From assembly GCF_024343735.1 (NCBI RefSeq), contig NZ_RJUE01000061.1, positions 310,001 through 374,000 of the forward strand: a stretch of 64,000 bases of DNA, read 5' to 3'. Source of the stretch: Lacihabitans sp. CCS-44 (GTDB lineage: Bacteria; Bacteroidota; Bacteroidia; Cytophagales; Spirosomataceae). A program made the position numbers and the translations under genes. Of the stretch, positions 16,720 through 25,816 are shown in pieces. The notes beneath the pieces are model-generated. The model had not been told where the DNA came from. It was given only the letters and a program-made list of their open reading frames with translations, and searched no databases. Numbering within the stretch: the stretch's first letter is position 1; each line of letters starts with the position of its first letter.

Positions 16720-17675
16720 GATTTGGCTGCTGCCCTTCTTAGTCTGTCGTTTATAGCTATTCCAAGGCCTTTTTCAGGAACCAACTCGATAAATACCTTT
16801 TGAATATCCATCTTATCAAATTGTCTTAGAGCATCAAAAAGTCGAAATGCAGCCTCGTTTAGGTCTGATTTTTCAGATAAAATTATCTGATTTCCAAATC
16901 CATCTATTCGGGAATTAAACCTCAAAAAGCCAGTAGATTTTATTTCAATTAAATCTATTTTTGTGGTTGATTCCAATATCTCGATTCTCTTTTTGGGAGA
17001 ATAATGCTTGCTTAGCATTCCAGGTGCTTGCGGATTTGAGCTCGAATGGTCTTTTATAAGAATTTCGCCTAGAAAAACTTTACGAATCTCGTCCAAATCA
17101 AGGCCACCTTTGCGGTAAATAATCAAGTTTTCGTTCTCACAACCCACAATGGTAGATTCCAACCCAACATTGCAAGGGCCTCCGTCAAGAATATAAGGAA
17201 TTCTTTCACCCAATTGTTCATAAACATGGCTTGCTGTAGTGGGTGAGACATACCCAAACGGATTAGCACTCGGAGCAGCCAAAGGGAAATCGAGTTTATT
17301 TAAAAGTTCAAGTGTCAATGGGTGTTTTGGAATTCTTATTGCTACTTTTTCGAGTCCAGAAGTAGTTATTTCGGGAATAATTTCGCTTTTTTTAACTAAA
17401 AAGGTAATTGGTCCAGGACAAAATTTATGGGCAAGTTCTAATAATTGGGCAGGAAAATCAACCGTGTATTTTTGAAAATCTTCAATATTTCCAACATGAA
17501 TGATTAATGGATCAAAGCTTGGGCGATTTTTGGCAGCATATATTTTGCTCACCGCCAAAGGGTCTAAAGCATTTGCAGCTAAACCATAGACCGTTTCGGT
17601 TGGAATAGCCACCAAATCTCCATTTTCAAGTATATTTTTGGCTTTTATTAAATCAATTCCTATTTCTGCGGTCAT
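16716..17675 (-). CDS. L-threonylcarbamoyladenylate synthase, Sua5 type (319 aa)
   Basis: Makes threonylcarbamoyl-AMP from Thr, bicarbonate and ATP, for t6A37 tRNA modification. YrdC domain at residues 1-190, with PTETVYGLAANAL, KNRPSFDPLIIHV, GPITFLVKK, RIPKHPL and PSANPFGYVSPTTA. It is followed by a Sua5 C-terminal domain with APGMLSKHYSPKK; the Sua5 domain and 319-residue length distinguish it from the short TsaC form. Start overlaps the stop of truA-GNAT by 4 bases, so the two tRNA-modification genes are translationally coupled. Confidence 0.95.
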   Translation of the reverse strand: MTAEIGIDLIKAKNILENGDLVAIPTETVYGLAANALDPLAVSKIYAAKNRPSFDPLIIHVGNIEDFQKYTVDFPAQLLELAHKFCPGPITFLVKKSEIIPEITTSGLEKVAIRIPKHPLTLELLNKLDFPLAAPSANPFGYVSPTTASHVYEQLGERIPYILDGGPCNVGLESTIVGCENENLIIYRKGGLDLDEIRKVFLGEILIKDHSSSNPQAPGMLSKHYSPKKRIEILESTTKIDLIEIKSTGFLRFNSRIDGFGNQIILSEKSDLNEAAFRLFDALRQFDKMDIQKVFIELVPEKGLGIAINDRLRRAAAKS

Positions 17676-18880
17676 AATTTTTTTTCAAAATAAAGAATAT
17701 CTTCTTCAGGATTTATATTGTAAGGATTAGTCTGCTCAAAACCAAGTTTTTGATACAAAGCGACCGCAGATTCCAAGCGACCCAAGGTATCTAATTTCAT
17801 AATTTTAAACTTTAGGTCTTTGGCTTTATGTAAAAGACTTTCTGTTAGCGTTTTTCCAATTCCATATCCTTGATAATCAGGCAAAACAAACAACCTTTTC
17901 ATTTCGCAAACTTCCTCTTCTAACTGCTTTAAAGCAACTATTCCAACTACTTTTTCACCTTCTTTTGCCAAAAGAATAGTTCCACTGGGTTCTGAATATT
18001 TGCCTGGCAGATTCTCAATTTCTTTCTGAAAACCCTGAAAACATAGCGAAATACCCAAATGAGCCTGATATTTTATAAAAAGTTCTTTCACAATCTCCAT
18101 TTCGTTCATTTCAGCCTCAGAAATCTCAATTTTTCGATTAAAATATCCTTCAGGATAATTCACCTCTTCTAAAGTTAAGCCTTCTGCTTTTGCTGCAATG
18201 CCAGCTTTTGTTCTATCTTTTTCTAAAATTATCTTTTCAAAATCTTCAACCGCAATTTTCCCTGTGCCCACATTCAACAAGGTGCCAACAATGGCTCTTA
18301 CCATGCCCCTCAAGAACCTATTGGCTCTTATATGAAACTCCAGCGTACCGCCGTTTTGAATCCAAAATGCTTCCTCAATTACACATTCAAAGGTGTTTAC
18401 GTTGGTTTTTACCTTACTAAAACTCTTAAAATCAATATGGTTTAACAAAATTTCAGAGGCTTTGTTGAGTTTTACTAAATCAAGCTCTTTAAAATAAACC
18501 GTTGCCAAATCCTTCTTAAAAGGGTCTTTGCTATTGATTATTCTATAAATATATTTTCTATTGAGAGCGTCAAATCGTGTATGGTCATTCGGGAACATCG
18601 AAAATATCCGTATTACCGCAATTTCGCTTTTCAAAAAACCATTCAATCTATTTTTGAGAGCATCTAATTCCCTCAGCTTTTTCGAAGTTTTGAAGTGGGC
18701 ATATTGTTGCCGAGCATGTACGCCGGTATCTGTGCGGCTACTGCCCATAATCGAAATTTTCTCTCCCAAAATCTTACTTAAAGCAAATTCTAGCTCTCCC
18801 TGAATGCTCAAATCATTCGGTTGTATTTGCCAACCATGAAAATTTGTTCCGAGGTATGATACCTCTATAAAGTATTTCAT
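17672..18880 (-). CDS. truA: TruA pseudouridine synthase fused to GNAT acetyltransferase (402 aa)
   Basis: Residues 1-246 are a complete TruA (tRNA pseudouridine38-40 synthase): YLGTNFHGWQ, catalytic Asp51 in SSRTDTGVHA, RFDALNRKYIYRI, and FLRGMVRAIVGTLL. TruA proteins are usually about 245 residues and stop here. Without a break the frame continues with a GNAT domain (about 255-402): LCFQGFQKEI, ILLAKEGEKVVGI, MKRLFVLPDYQGYGIGKTL, and a C-terminal AVALYQKLGFE. The GNAT part resembles stand-alone acetyltransferases, which suggests a gene fusion; the second substrate is unknown. Confidence 0.9.
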   Translation of the reverse strand: MKYFIEVSYLGTNFHGWQIQPNDLSIQGELEFALSKILGEKISIMGSSRTDTGVHARQQYAHFKTSKKLRELDALKNRLNGFLKSEIAVIRIFSMFPNDHTRFDALNRKYIYRIINSKDPFKKDLATVYFKELDLVKLNKASEILLNHIDFKSFSKVKTNVNTFECVIEEAFWIQNGGTLEFHIRANRFLRGMVRAIVGTLLNVGTGKIAVEDFEKIILEKDRTKAGIAAKAEGLTLEEVNYPEGYFNRKIEISEAEMNEMEIVKELFIKYQAHLGISLCFQGFQKEIENLPGKYSEPSGTILLAKEGEKVVGIVALKQLEEEVCEMKRLFVLPDYQGYGIGKTLTESLLHKAKDLKFKIMKLDTLGRLESAVALYQKLGFEQTNPYNINPEEDILYFEKKL

Positions 18881-18991
18881 GTCGCAAAATTATGGATTTT
18901 TTCAGCAACTTATTTGATAAATGATTTTTTTAGGCCTTAAAAAATGCTTTAGTTTGTGGAATAAACGAAATAGTAAAACCCTAAATATATT

Positions 18992-20197
18992 ATGAAATTG
19001 ACCGTAAGGATTCAGTTGAGTGTAATGATGTTCCTAATGTTTTTTACCTGGGGCTCTTGGTATGGCCAGATGGGTAAATATATGTTTACCACATTAAATG
19101 CAAACGGTGATCAGATTGGAAACGCATACGCTACCTTTTCTATAGCTTCCATAATTGCACCATTTTTTATCGGAATGATTGCCGACAGATATTTTTCTGC
19201 ACAAAAGGTAATGGGTGTTTTGAATCTTTTGGGTGCAGCAATTCTCTATTTTTTGATTCAAAATCAATCTGCCGACAACTTCTTTTGGTATATTTTGGCT
19301 TATACACTCACTTTTGCCCCAAATCTTGCTTTGTCGAGTTCTATTGCTATGAACCAAATGAAAGATCCTGGAAAGGAATTTCCGGTGATCAGGGTTTTGG
19401 GTACGATTGCTTGGATTGTCGTGACTAACATTATAGGTTTTTATGAGGTGGGCGACAAGGTTATGATATTCCAAATCGCCATGTTTACGTCTTTGGCTTG
19501 GGCTATTTTTGCATTTACTTTGCCCAAGACTCCACCGAAAGCAACAGGAAATGCCACTATTGGTCAAATATTAGGTACAGATGCATTCGTGCTATTTAAG
19601 GATCGTTCTTTCTTGATTTTCTTTATTTCTTCTGTTTTGGTATGTATTCCTTTGGCGTTTTATTATGCTCACGGAAACTTATCGCTTACCGAATCCAACA
19701 TGACCAACGTAGAGAATAAAATGTCACTCGGTCAGGTTTCAGAAGTTGGGTTTATGTTACTTATTCCTTTTGCATTGCAAAAATTTGGTATAAAAAAGAT
19801 GCTAATTGTGGGTCTAATTGCCTGGATAACGCGTTTTGTGTGCTTTGGCTACGGCGACGGAATTTCGTCTGAGTGGGTTTTGTACATTGCTATATTGCTT
19901 CATGGCGTATGTTATGACTTCTTTTTTGTGACAGGACAAATTTACACCGATAACAAATCAGGAGAAAAAATCAAGAATTCTGCCCAAGGCCTAATCACAT
20001 TTGCTACCTATGGTGTTGGCATGGGCATCGGGTCGTTTTTATCAGGTAAAGTGCTTACCAAATACACCACAGTGGTTGATGGAGTTACAAAACACGATTG
20101 GTCTGGAGTTTGGATGGTTCCTGCTTATATAGCAGGCGGGGTTTTGATTTTATTTATTTTGTTTTTCAAGGATAATACCAGAAATTCAGCCAAATAA
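18992..20197 (+). CDS. MFS nucleoside transporter, NupG/YegT type (401 aa)
   Basis: Twelve predicted transmembrane helices. Family-specific segments are the start LSVMMFLMFFTWGSWYGQMG, the PFFIGMIADRYF loop after helix 2, VIRVLGTIAWI, and the RFVCFGYG segment in the second half. NupG-type proteins import nucleosides with protons; Bacteroidota have many relatives of unverified specificity. Single gene followed by its own spacer and the fumC promoter. Confidence 0.88.
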   Translation: MKLTVRIQLSVMMFLMFFTWGSWYGQMGKYMFTTLNANGDQIGNAYATFSIASIIAPFFIGMIADRYFSAQKVMGVLNLLGAAILYFLIQNQSADNFFWYILAYTLTFAPNLALSSSIAMNQMKDPGKEFPVIRVLGTIAWIVVTNIIGFYEVGDKVMIFQIAMFTSLAWAIFAFTLPKTPPKATGNATIGQILGTDAFVLFKDRSFLIFFISSVLVCIPLAFYYAHGNLSLTESNMTNVENKMSLGQVSEVGFMLLIPFALQKFGIKKMLIVGLIAWITRFVCFGYGDGISSEWVLYIAILLHGVCYDFFFVTGQIYTDNKSGEKIKNSAQGLITFATYGVGMGIGSFLSGKVLTKYTTVVDGVTKHDWSGVWMVPAYIAGGVLILFILFFKDNTRNSAK

Positions 20198-20213
20198 ATT
20201 GTATAATTCTAAG

Positions 20214-20244
20214 TTTGATATTATTCAAAACGATACTAAATTTG
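20214..20244 (+). promoter_or_regulatory. Bacteroidota-type promoter of fumC
   Basis: TTTG at 20214-20217, a 19-base spacer, and TAAATTTG at 20237-20244. This is an exact match to the TTTG/TAnnTTTG sigma-ABfr pattern, ending 19 bases before the fumC ATG. Confidence 0.8.
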
Positions 20245-20263
20245 TAAAAAAATAAAAAATAAA

Positions 20264-21664
20264 ATGGACTATAGGATAGAAAAAGATACGATGGGCGAAG
20301 TTCAGGTACCCTCACATGTTTATTGGGGTGCTCAAACACAACGTTCGATTGAAAATTTTCAGATTGCTCAGGACATCAACAAGATGCCGAAAGAGATCAT
20401 CAAGGCATTTGCATATCTTAAACATGGGGCTGCTTTGGCAAACTTTGAGGCCGGAGTTTTGGATGAAGAAAAAGCAAAGCTTATTGGCGTAGTTTGTGAC
20501 GAAATATTAGAAGGAAAGTTAGACGATCAGTTTCCATTGGTGGTTTGGCAAACTGGTTCTGGCACACAGTCAAACATGAATTGTAATGAAGTTATTGCTT
20601 ACAGAGCTCATGTCTTAAAAGGTGGCGAATTGAACGATAAAACGAAGTTTTTACATCCAAATGACGATGTAAACAAGTCACAATCATCAAATGACACCTT
20701 CCCTACCGCTATGCACATTGCAGCATACAAGATGCTCATTGAGAAAACAATACCAGGTATTGAAAAACTTAGAGACACGCTTTCGGCTAAGTCAAAAGAG
20801 TTTATGAACGTAGTGAAAATAGGACGTACGCATTTTATGGACGCTACTCCGCTTACACTTGGACAAGAGTTTTCTGGTTATGTTTCACAGTTAAACCACG
20901 GTTTGAAGGCTATTAATAATACTTTGGATCATCTTGGTGAGCTTGCACTTGGCGGAACTGCTGTAGGTACAGGAATTAACACCCCTGATGGATATTCCGA
21001 GAATGTGGCGGGTCAAATAGCTAAGTTAACAGGTCTTCCTTTCAGAACGGCCGAAAATAAATTTGAGGCTCTAGCGGCTCATGATGCCATAGTAGAAGCC
21101 CACGGGGCTTTGAAAACTGTGGCGGTTAGTCTGATGAAAATTGGAAATGATGTAAGAATGCTTTCATCCGGTCCAAGGTCAGGTATAGGCGAAATTTACA
21201 TTCCTGACAATGAGCCAGGGTCGTCAATAATGCCGGGCAAAGTGAATCCTACACAATGCGAGGCTATGACTATGGCGGCAGCTCAAATTCTTGGCAACGA
21301 CGTAGCCATCAATATTGGAGGTTCAAATGGCCATTTTGAGTTGAATGTGTTCAAGCCGATGATGATTTTTAATTTCCTGCATTCTGCTAGACTTATTGCG
21401 GATGTTTGTGTGTCTTTTAATGATAAATGTGCCATAGGTATTCAGCCTTTGCACGAAAACATAAAGAAACATGTAAACAACTCTTTGATGTTGGTGACGG
21501 CATTGAATACCAAAATAGGTTATTACAAAGCTGCTGAAATAGCTCAAACGGCTCACAAAAACGGTAGCACCCTAAAAGAAACGGCAATAGCTTTGGGATA
21601 TTTAACGGCTGATGAGTTTGACGAATGGGTAAAGCCTGAAGAAATGGTCGGAAAAATTTCCTAG
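20264..21664 (+). CDS. fumC: Fumarate hydratase class II
   Basis: Interconverts fumarate and malate (TCA cycle), iron-independent homotetramer. Full length at 466 residues. Visible motifs: [48 protein letters not shown], and the superfamily signature [15 protein letters not shown]. The start [16 protein letters not shown] is canonical. With sucC in the window this is the second TCA gene, but not clustered with it. Confidence 0.97.
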   Translation: MDYRIEKDTMGEVQVPSHVYWGAQTQRSIENFQIAQDINKMPKEIIKAFAYLKHGAALANFEAGVLDEEKAKLIGVVCDEILEGKLDDQFPLVVWQTGSGTQSNMNCNEVIAYRAHVLKGGELNDKTKFLHPNDDVNKSQSSNDTFPTAMHIAAYKMLIEKTIPGIEKLRDTLSAKSKEFMNVVKIGRTHFMDATPLTLGQEFSGYVSQLNHGLKAINNTLDHLGELALGGTAVGTGINTPDGYSENVAGQIAKLTGLPFRTAENKFEALAAHDAIVEAHGALKTVAVSLMKIGNDVRMLSSGPRSGIGEIYIPDNEPGSSIMPGKVNPTQCEAMTMAAAQILGNDVAINIGGSNGHFELNVFKPMMIFNFLHSARLIADVCVSFNDKCAIGIQPLHENIKKHVNNSLMLVTALNTKIGYYKAAEIAQTAHKNGSTLKETAIALGYLTADEFDEWVKPEEMVGKIS

Positions 21665-21670
21665 TATTTT

Positions 21671-21701
21671 GTTGGAAATATCCATCTGTATATTATTTTT
21701 G
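21671..21701 (+). promoter_or_regulatory. Promoter of the small secreted protein gene at 21719
   Basis: GTTG at 21671-21674, a 19-base spacer and TATTTTTG at 21694-21701, matching TAnnTTTG, 17 bases before the ATG. It directly follows the fumC stop codon. Confidence 0.6.
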
Positions 21702-21718
21702 ACAAAAAAATATCACTA

Positions 21719-22015
21719 ATGAAAAAATTAGTTCTTTTTATTTTGTTGCTTTCTGCTACTTTTTCGTTGTCAAGTTTCGGAATAGTGAGTAATCCAAGAA
21801 TATCGGCTCATCAGACTAAAGCTGGTAAAACCATTGCTATTAGTTCAAAATCCGAAGTAAAGTCTGAGCTTACAACGATTAATCCTTTAGTTCCTAGAGA
21901 AAACAACGACCAAGAGGTTTCTAAAGAGCAATCTTATAAAAGTTTCCTGAAAACTATATTCGGTTTCATAATTAGTGCCTTGACCGAAATTGTAATGACT
22001 TTGATTTCTAAATAA
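21719..22015 (+). CDS. Small secreted or membrane-associated protein, unknown (98 aa)
   Basis: Signal peptide at residues 1-21 (LVLFILLLSATFSLSSFG). The mature part is Ser/Thr/Lys-rich, then a C-terminal hydrophobic segment (about 78-97, IFGFIISALTEIVMTLIS), possibly a membrane anchor or an amphipathic helix. No family is recognised. It has its own promoter and terminator, so it is a stand-alone, perhaps well-expressed transcript. Confidence 0.7.
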   Translation: MKKLVLFILLLSATFSLSSFGIVSNPRISAHQTKAGKTIAISSKSEVKSELTTINPLVPRENNDQEVSKEQSYKSFLKTIFGFIISALTEIVMTLISK

Positions 22016-22040
22016 TCAATTTTGATAAATTTTTTGTTCG

Positions 22041-22075
22041 AAAAAACGTTGTCTTTCAAAAGGCAGCGTTTTTTT
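22041..22075 (+). terminator. Terminator between small gene and propeller gene
   Basis: AAAACGTTGTCT pairs with AGGCAGCGTTTT (G-U pairs allowed) around a short loop and runs into seven Ts. It sits inside the longer upstream reading frame of the next gene and helps rule out the upstream start. Confidence 0.85.
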
Positions 22076-23098
22076 ATGAGATATATTTTATTGGCATTAA
22101 TATTTTTTTCTTGTTCAAAAAAGAAAGATGAAATTTCTGATCTAAATTTTGAAAAGGATTCTGCATTTGTTATTAATGGTGGCGACAACAGTATTTCTAT
22201 CATTGATACCAAAAGCTTTGACCAAAAAGGGCGATATTATTTCAAAAATGCCGGAAATTCTTTCGCCCATCACATTTATATTTCAAAAGATTTTTCAAGA
22301 CTTTCGGTGGCTTTCCCCGAATATGACTTTTCAAATGGGCATGTTGGTTTACATGGTGCTTTGGTAAAAGGTAATGTTGGAGTTTTGAATTTATTAGACA
22401 AATCAGAAAAAGTTTTTCCGATTTCTTTTACTAATCACAATGTAGTTTTCTCAAACAATCAGTCAGAAATTTGGACGAGTTTAGTATCGCACTCAGGAAA
22501 AATCCAGGTCTTTGATGCCAATACTTATGCTTCCATCAAGGAAATTGTGGTTGGGCCTGATCCTACTGAGGTTATTTTTGCTAAAAATGGTGATTTAGCA
22601 CTTGTTGCATGCGGAGAAACTTCATTTTTGACTGTAATTGACACAAAAAAGAAAGCGATTATTAAAGAAATAAAAGTAGATCCATTTCCTACGAATGTTT
22701 GGCCAGGATGGGACGAATCTACTGTTTTTGTTGAAAACGCCAATGCTAAGACTCTAAATATTGTGAATCTTAACGATTTTAAAGTAATAGATTTTATTGA
22801 TTTTGACTTCATTCCTGGATTCTCCAAGTTTAATACTTCCACTAACGAACTTTGGATTTGTGCACCCAAATCGGATAAGGTTTATATTTATCAGCAATTA
22901 CAGACCGAGTGGATAAAAAAAGGTGAAATTCTCACAGACGTTGAACCGCATCAATTGACTTTCCTGAAAGATGGTAAAACTGCCATTGTTGTTAATCAGA
23001 AAGGAAATTCGGTGCAGGTGGTAGATGTCGTTTCTAAAAAAATAATTAAAAAAATAGATGTTGGTCTTAAACCAAATGGCATAGCCATTTGGGAGTAA
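22076..23098 (+). CDS. YncE-like beta-propeller lipoprotein (340 aa)
   Basis: Starting at 22076 (MRYILLALIFFSCSKKKD) it has a short hydrophobic segment and a lipobox-like FFSC with Cys at residue 13, so it is probably lipid-anchored. The upstream Met at 22022 lies before the terminator hairpin and is unlikely. The rest has repeated blades of about 40 residues with V-x-N-x-G/D-N-S-I-S-I-I-D-T patterns, and near the end GLKPNGIAIW, typical of YVTN/YncE-type seven-bladed propellers. The ligand is unknown. Eleven bases downstream starts the Nudix gene, so they may be co-transcribed. Confidence 0.8.
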   Translation: MRYILLALIFFSCSKKKDEISDLNFEKDSAFVINGGDNSISIIDTKSFDQKGRYYFKNAGNSFAHHIYISKDFSRLSVAFPEYDFSNGHVGLHGALVKGNVGVLNLLDKSEKVFPISFTNHNVVFSNNQSEIWTSLVSHSGKIQVFDANTYASIKEIVVGPDPTEVIFAKNGDLALVACGETSFLTVIDTKKKAIIKEIKVDPFPTNVWPGWDESTVFVENANAKTLNIVNLNDFKVIDFIDFDFIPGFSKFNTSTNELWICAPKSDKVYIYQQLQTEWIKKGEILTDVEPHQLTFLKDGKTAIVVNQKGNSVQVVDVVSKKIIKKIDVGLKPNGIAIWE

Positions 23099-23107
23099 TT
23101 ATAAAAA

Positions 23108-23638
23108 ATGAAAGAAATTCTAGATTTATTACTGGCGTACGATTGTGCTTTTGATTCTGAAATTTTAATTAAAAATAGATTCGTGGACTTTGTGCGAAAT
23201 CACGAAGATTGTTTCGAGCGGCACTTAGAAATTGGCCACATTACAGCTTCAGCATTTATTTTTGATCCTCAAAATAGGAAAACACTCCTTCTACATCATA
23301 AAAAACTCAATAAATGGCTTCAACCCGGTGGCCATTGCGATGGCGACAGAGATACCCTTTCGGTTGCGATTAAGGAAGTTTTTGAAGAAACTGGACTTTT
23401 GATAGAGAACATTGGTCAAAAAGCGTTTGATTTGGATATTCACACGATTCCTGAAAACAAAGGAGTACCTGAGCATGAACATTTTGATGTCAGATACTTA
23501 TTAATTGCCGATTCAACGATTCCTTTGGTTCAAAACCATGAAACTAATGGTTTGAAATGGGTTGATGTGTCAGATATGGAAAACTACACTACTGAAGAGT
23601 CTTTGATAAGAATGAAAATCAAGCTAGCGTTAATTTAG
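23108..23638 (+). CDS. Nudix hydrolase (176 aa)
   Basis: Contains a Nudix box in the form GGHCDGDRDTLSVAIKEV followed by FEETGLL. The usual REUxEE core has Lys in place of Arg (KEVFEE), a tolerated variant. The N-terminal 45 residues add a helix pair. The substrate (a nucleoside diphosphate-linked compound) is not predictable. Its last 9 bases overlap the convergent holA gene. Confidence 0.9.
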   Translation: MKEILDLLLAYDCAFDSEILIKNRFVDFVRNHEDCFERHLEIGHITASAFIFDPQNRKTLLLHHKKLNKWLQPGGHCDGDRDTLSVAIKEVFEETGLLIENIGQKAFDLDIHTIPENKGVPEHEHFDVRYLLIADSTIPLVQNHETNGLKWVDVSDMENYTTEESLIRMKIKLALI

Positions 23639-24649
23639 AATGCTAAAAATCAAATCTTTGTAAATATCTCCCTCAGAGATAGAGCCTGACCCTACACCTT
23701 TTGATTTTTGATCGGCGATACTCAAAGAATGAATGACTTTCATTAACTGCCCTATTGGATATAGCGAGGCTGCTTTTTTATAATCTTTTAAGAAATATGC
23801 GTTCACTCCCATGTTTTTGGCCAAATCGGCATCTGACTGATTTTTAAGGCCGTGAAGTAAAAGTACCTTGGAGAAAAAATTATAAAGAATAATGATGTTG
23901 GGCGTAATTGGATGGTCTTTAGTGTTGTCCCCAAAGTATTTCACTATTTGAAAACTCTTTTTTACATTTTTCTCTGTCAAGGCTTTTTGCAACTCAAAAA
24001 CATTGTAATCTTTAGAGATTCCTACGTATTTTTCAATAGTTGTTGCGTCTATTGCTTCATCGGGCTTGAGGTTTACCTTTAGTTTGTCTATCTCATTGTG
24101 TATGGCTTGTAGGTTATTTCCTATGTGTTCAGAAAGTAACTGTACCGCCTTTGGACTTATTTTAAGATTCAAAGATGCACAATGTGAAATTATGAAATCG
24201 GGAATTTCATAATCATACATTTTCTTGAAGTTCAGATTTTGACCATGTTTTGCAAAAGATTTAACCCATGTTTTGCGTTCATCCTGTGCTTTGCCAAAAC
24301 TTAAAACCAGTATAGTTGAGCTCAGCGGATTATTTGCATAGTTTTCAATCAATGTTTGATTATCCTTATTGCTCAAATCAGCAATCATGTGAGCCTCCTT
24401 TACCAGCACCAACTGTCTCTCGGCCATCATTGGAAACTTTCTGGCGTAGTTTATAATATCGCCAGTGCTTATATCCTTCCCATAGAGTACATATTCGTTG
24501 AAACCTTTTTCGAAATCTGGAATGGCTATTTCTAATACTTTTTGGACAAACTGATCCACATAAAAAGACTCTGTGCCGTGTAGTAAATACACGGGTTTAA
24601 GCGATTTTCCGTCCAATTTGTTTATTATTTGCTGATAATTATTAGACAT
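23630..24649 (-). CDS. holA: DNA polymerase III delta subunit
   Basis: Clamp-loader subunit that opens the beta sliding clamp. The AAA+-like fold without Walker motifs is seen from YLLHGTESFYVDQFV at the start, the middle VLSFGKAQDERKTW strand-helix element, and the C-terminal FLKDYKKAASLYP and SEGDIYKDLIFSIL typical of bacterial HolA. Length 339 agrees with the family. Overlaps the acpH-like gene by 8 bases and ends tail-to-tail with the Nudix gene. Confidence 0.93.
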   Translation of the reverse strand: MSNNYQQIINKLDGKSLKPVYLLHGTESFYVDQFVQKVLEIAIPDFEKGFNEYVLYGKDISTGDIINYARKFPMMAERQLVLVKEAHMIADLSNKDNQTLIENYANNPLSSTILVLSFGKAQDERKTWVKSFAKHGQNLNFKKMYDYEIPDFIISHCASLNLKISPKAVQLLSEHIGNNLQAIHNEIDKLKVNLKPDEAIDATTIEKYVGISKDYNVFELQKALTEKNVKKSFQIVKYFGDNTKDHPITPNIIILYNFFSKVLLLHGLKNQSDADLAKNMGVNAYFLKDYKKAASLYPIGQLMKVIHSLSIADQKSKGVGSGSISEGDIYKDLIFSILN

Positions 24650-25253
24650 CTAGTTTTTGTTCTTTCAAAAAATTATCACAATGTTTTTTAAGATCTTCGA
24701 AAAAATCCAGGAATTTCTCATTTATGAAATAGTAGTTTTCCTCAAATTCTTTTAGAGATAAACGCAAATCTACCTCTGGTTTGTTTATGCGTTTGTTGAG
24801 ATTCAAAAATGCCCTTTCAAGCCCCCAATTTTCTTTGTAATTCTTGAGCCAGTCGTGTTCTATCATGGAGTTTATCATTCCCTGAAGATGTTCTGGTTGA
24901 ATATTCAAGTAGTTTTTGAGCGATTTGTACACCCTCGGTCTGAAACTATCAAATGGCTCTTCGGTGAAAATCTCCCAATTTTTTACTAAAAAATGGTCAA
25001 ACAAAACATCAATTATTATGGGCGAGTATTTGCCAAAGTTTGGATAAAAGAGCTCCTTACATTCTTTTACGACAGGATGCGAATCCGTCATGGTGTCTAT
25101 TTGGCGATGCATCAGAAGCCCAAGTTTGACATCTTTGGGCAATTTACTGTTTGTTTCGTTCTCTATAGGACCAGTTACGAAATCTTCCAAAAGATTTCCC
25201 AAAATGATTCCGTCATTCTGACCTGCCAAAAAAAGGTGAGCTAAATAATTCAT
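24642..25253 (-). CDS. acpH: Acyl-carrier-protein phosphodiesterase-like (203 aa)
   Basis: Family pattern MNYLAHLFLAG, GNLLEDFVTGP, LLMHRQIDTMTDSHPVVKE and DVLFDHFLVKNW, the AcpH/HD-type metal-binding arrangement. AcpH removes the phosphopantetheine arm from holo-ACP in E. coli; in other organisms the activity is inferred only. Start overlaps the comEB stop by 4 bases and its stop overlaps the holA start by 8, forming a tight comEB-acpH-holA unit. Confidence 0.9.
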   Translation of the reverse strand: MNYLAHLFLAGQNDGIILGNLLEDFVTGPIENETNSKLPKDVKLGLLMHRQIDTMTDSHPVVKECKELFYPNFGKYSPIIIDVLFDHFLVKNWEIFTEEPFDSFRPRVYKSLKNYLNIQPEHLQGMINSMIEHDWLKNYKENWGLERAFLNLNKRINKPEVDLRLSLKEFEENYYFINEKFLDFFEDLKKHCDNFLKEQKLDV

Positions 25254-25723
25254 GACACCTCATATTTAACAACCTCTACGCCAAATTTTCTCAGAAAATC
25301 CACTCCTTCGTCGCTAGGAATACCTTTGTATTGTGCATACGAATTCAGATAAAATACTTTTTTTATTTTCATAGAATAAATGACTCTGGCACAAGCAATA
25401 CAAGGCGATAATGTCACATAAAGCGTTGAACCCTCTACTTTTGCACCGTTTTTTGATGCGTATAGTATGGCGTTTTGCTCAGCGTGTAATGCCAAAGAAC
25501 AACTGCCTTTTGAGTCTCTGGGACAGCCAACTTCGCCAAAATCCTCATCGCAGTTGTGTGTGCCTGATGGTGGTCCATTGTAACCAATAGACGTTATTCT
25601 GGTTTCATTTACTAAAACCGCACCTACCTGAGCTTTAATGCAATGAGATCTTTTGGCTAAATTAATCGCCAAATCCATGAAAATGTCATCAAATTTAGGC
25701 TTTTCAGATTTTTTTAATTCCAT
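25250..25723 (-). CDS. dCMP deaminase family protein, ComEB-type (157 aa)
   Basis: Zinc-dependent cytidine/deoxycytidylate deaminase fold. The active-site HAEQNAI and the PCIACARVI (CxxC) zinc ligands are intact; an N-terminal H-C-I-K-A-Q-V-G-A-V segment and GYNGPPSGTHNCDE are typical of dCMP deaminase, which makes dUMP for thymidylate synthesis. The start is placed at 25723 (MELKKSEKPK), since the 19 upstream residues of the longer frame do not resemble the family. Confidence 0.92.
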   Translation of the reverse strand: MELKKSEKPKFDDIFMDLAINLAKRSHCIKAQVGAVLVNETRITSIGYNGPPSGTHNCDEDFGEVGCPRDSKGSCSLALHAEQNAILYASKNGAKVEGSTLYVTLSPCIACARVIYSMKIKKVFYLNSYAQYKGIPSDEGVDFLRKFGVEVVKYEVS

Positions 25724-25816
25724 AGAATGATTTTGTAGGTCTTTAACATTTGTTAGTGTTTCAAAATTAAACAAAAACAAATCTTAAAGGAAATGAAATT
25801 TGTATGAACCTATGGT

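Noticed and set aside
19094-19567. 157-codon minus-strand frame in the nucleoside transporter gene
   Set aside because: Antisense shadow of a membrane protein gene, with a residue mix unlike a real protein.
22022-22075. Upstream start for the propeller lipoprotein
   Set aside because: The 18 extra residues are translated from a terminator hairpin and destroy the lipoprotein signal.
25724-25780. Longer start for the dCMP deaminase
   Set aside because: The 19 extra residues look like read-through of spacer DNA and lack family similarity.
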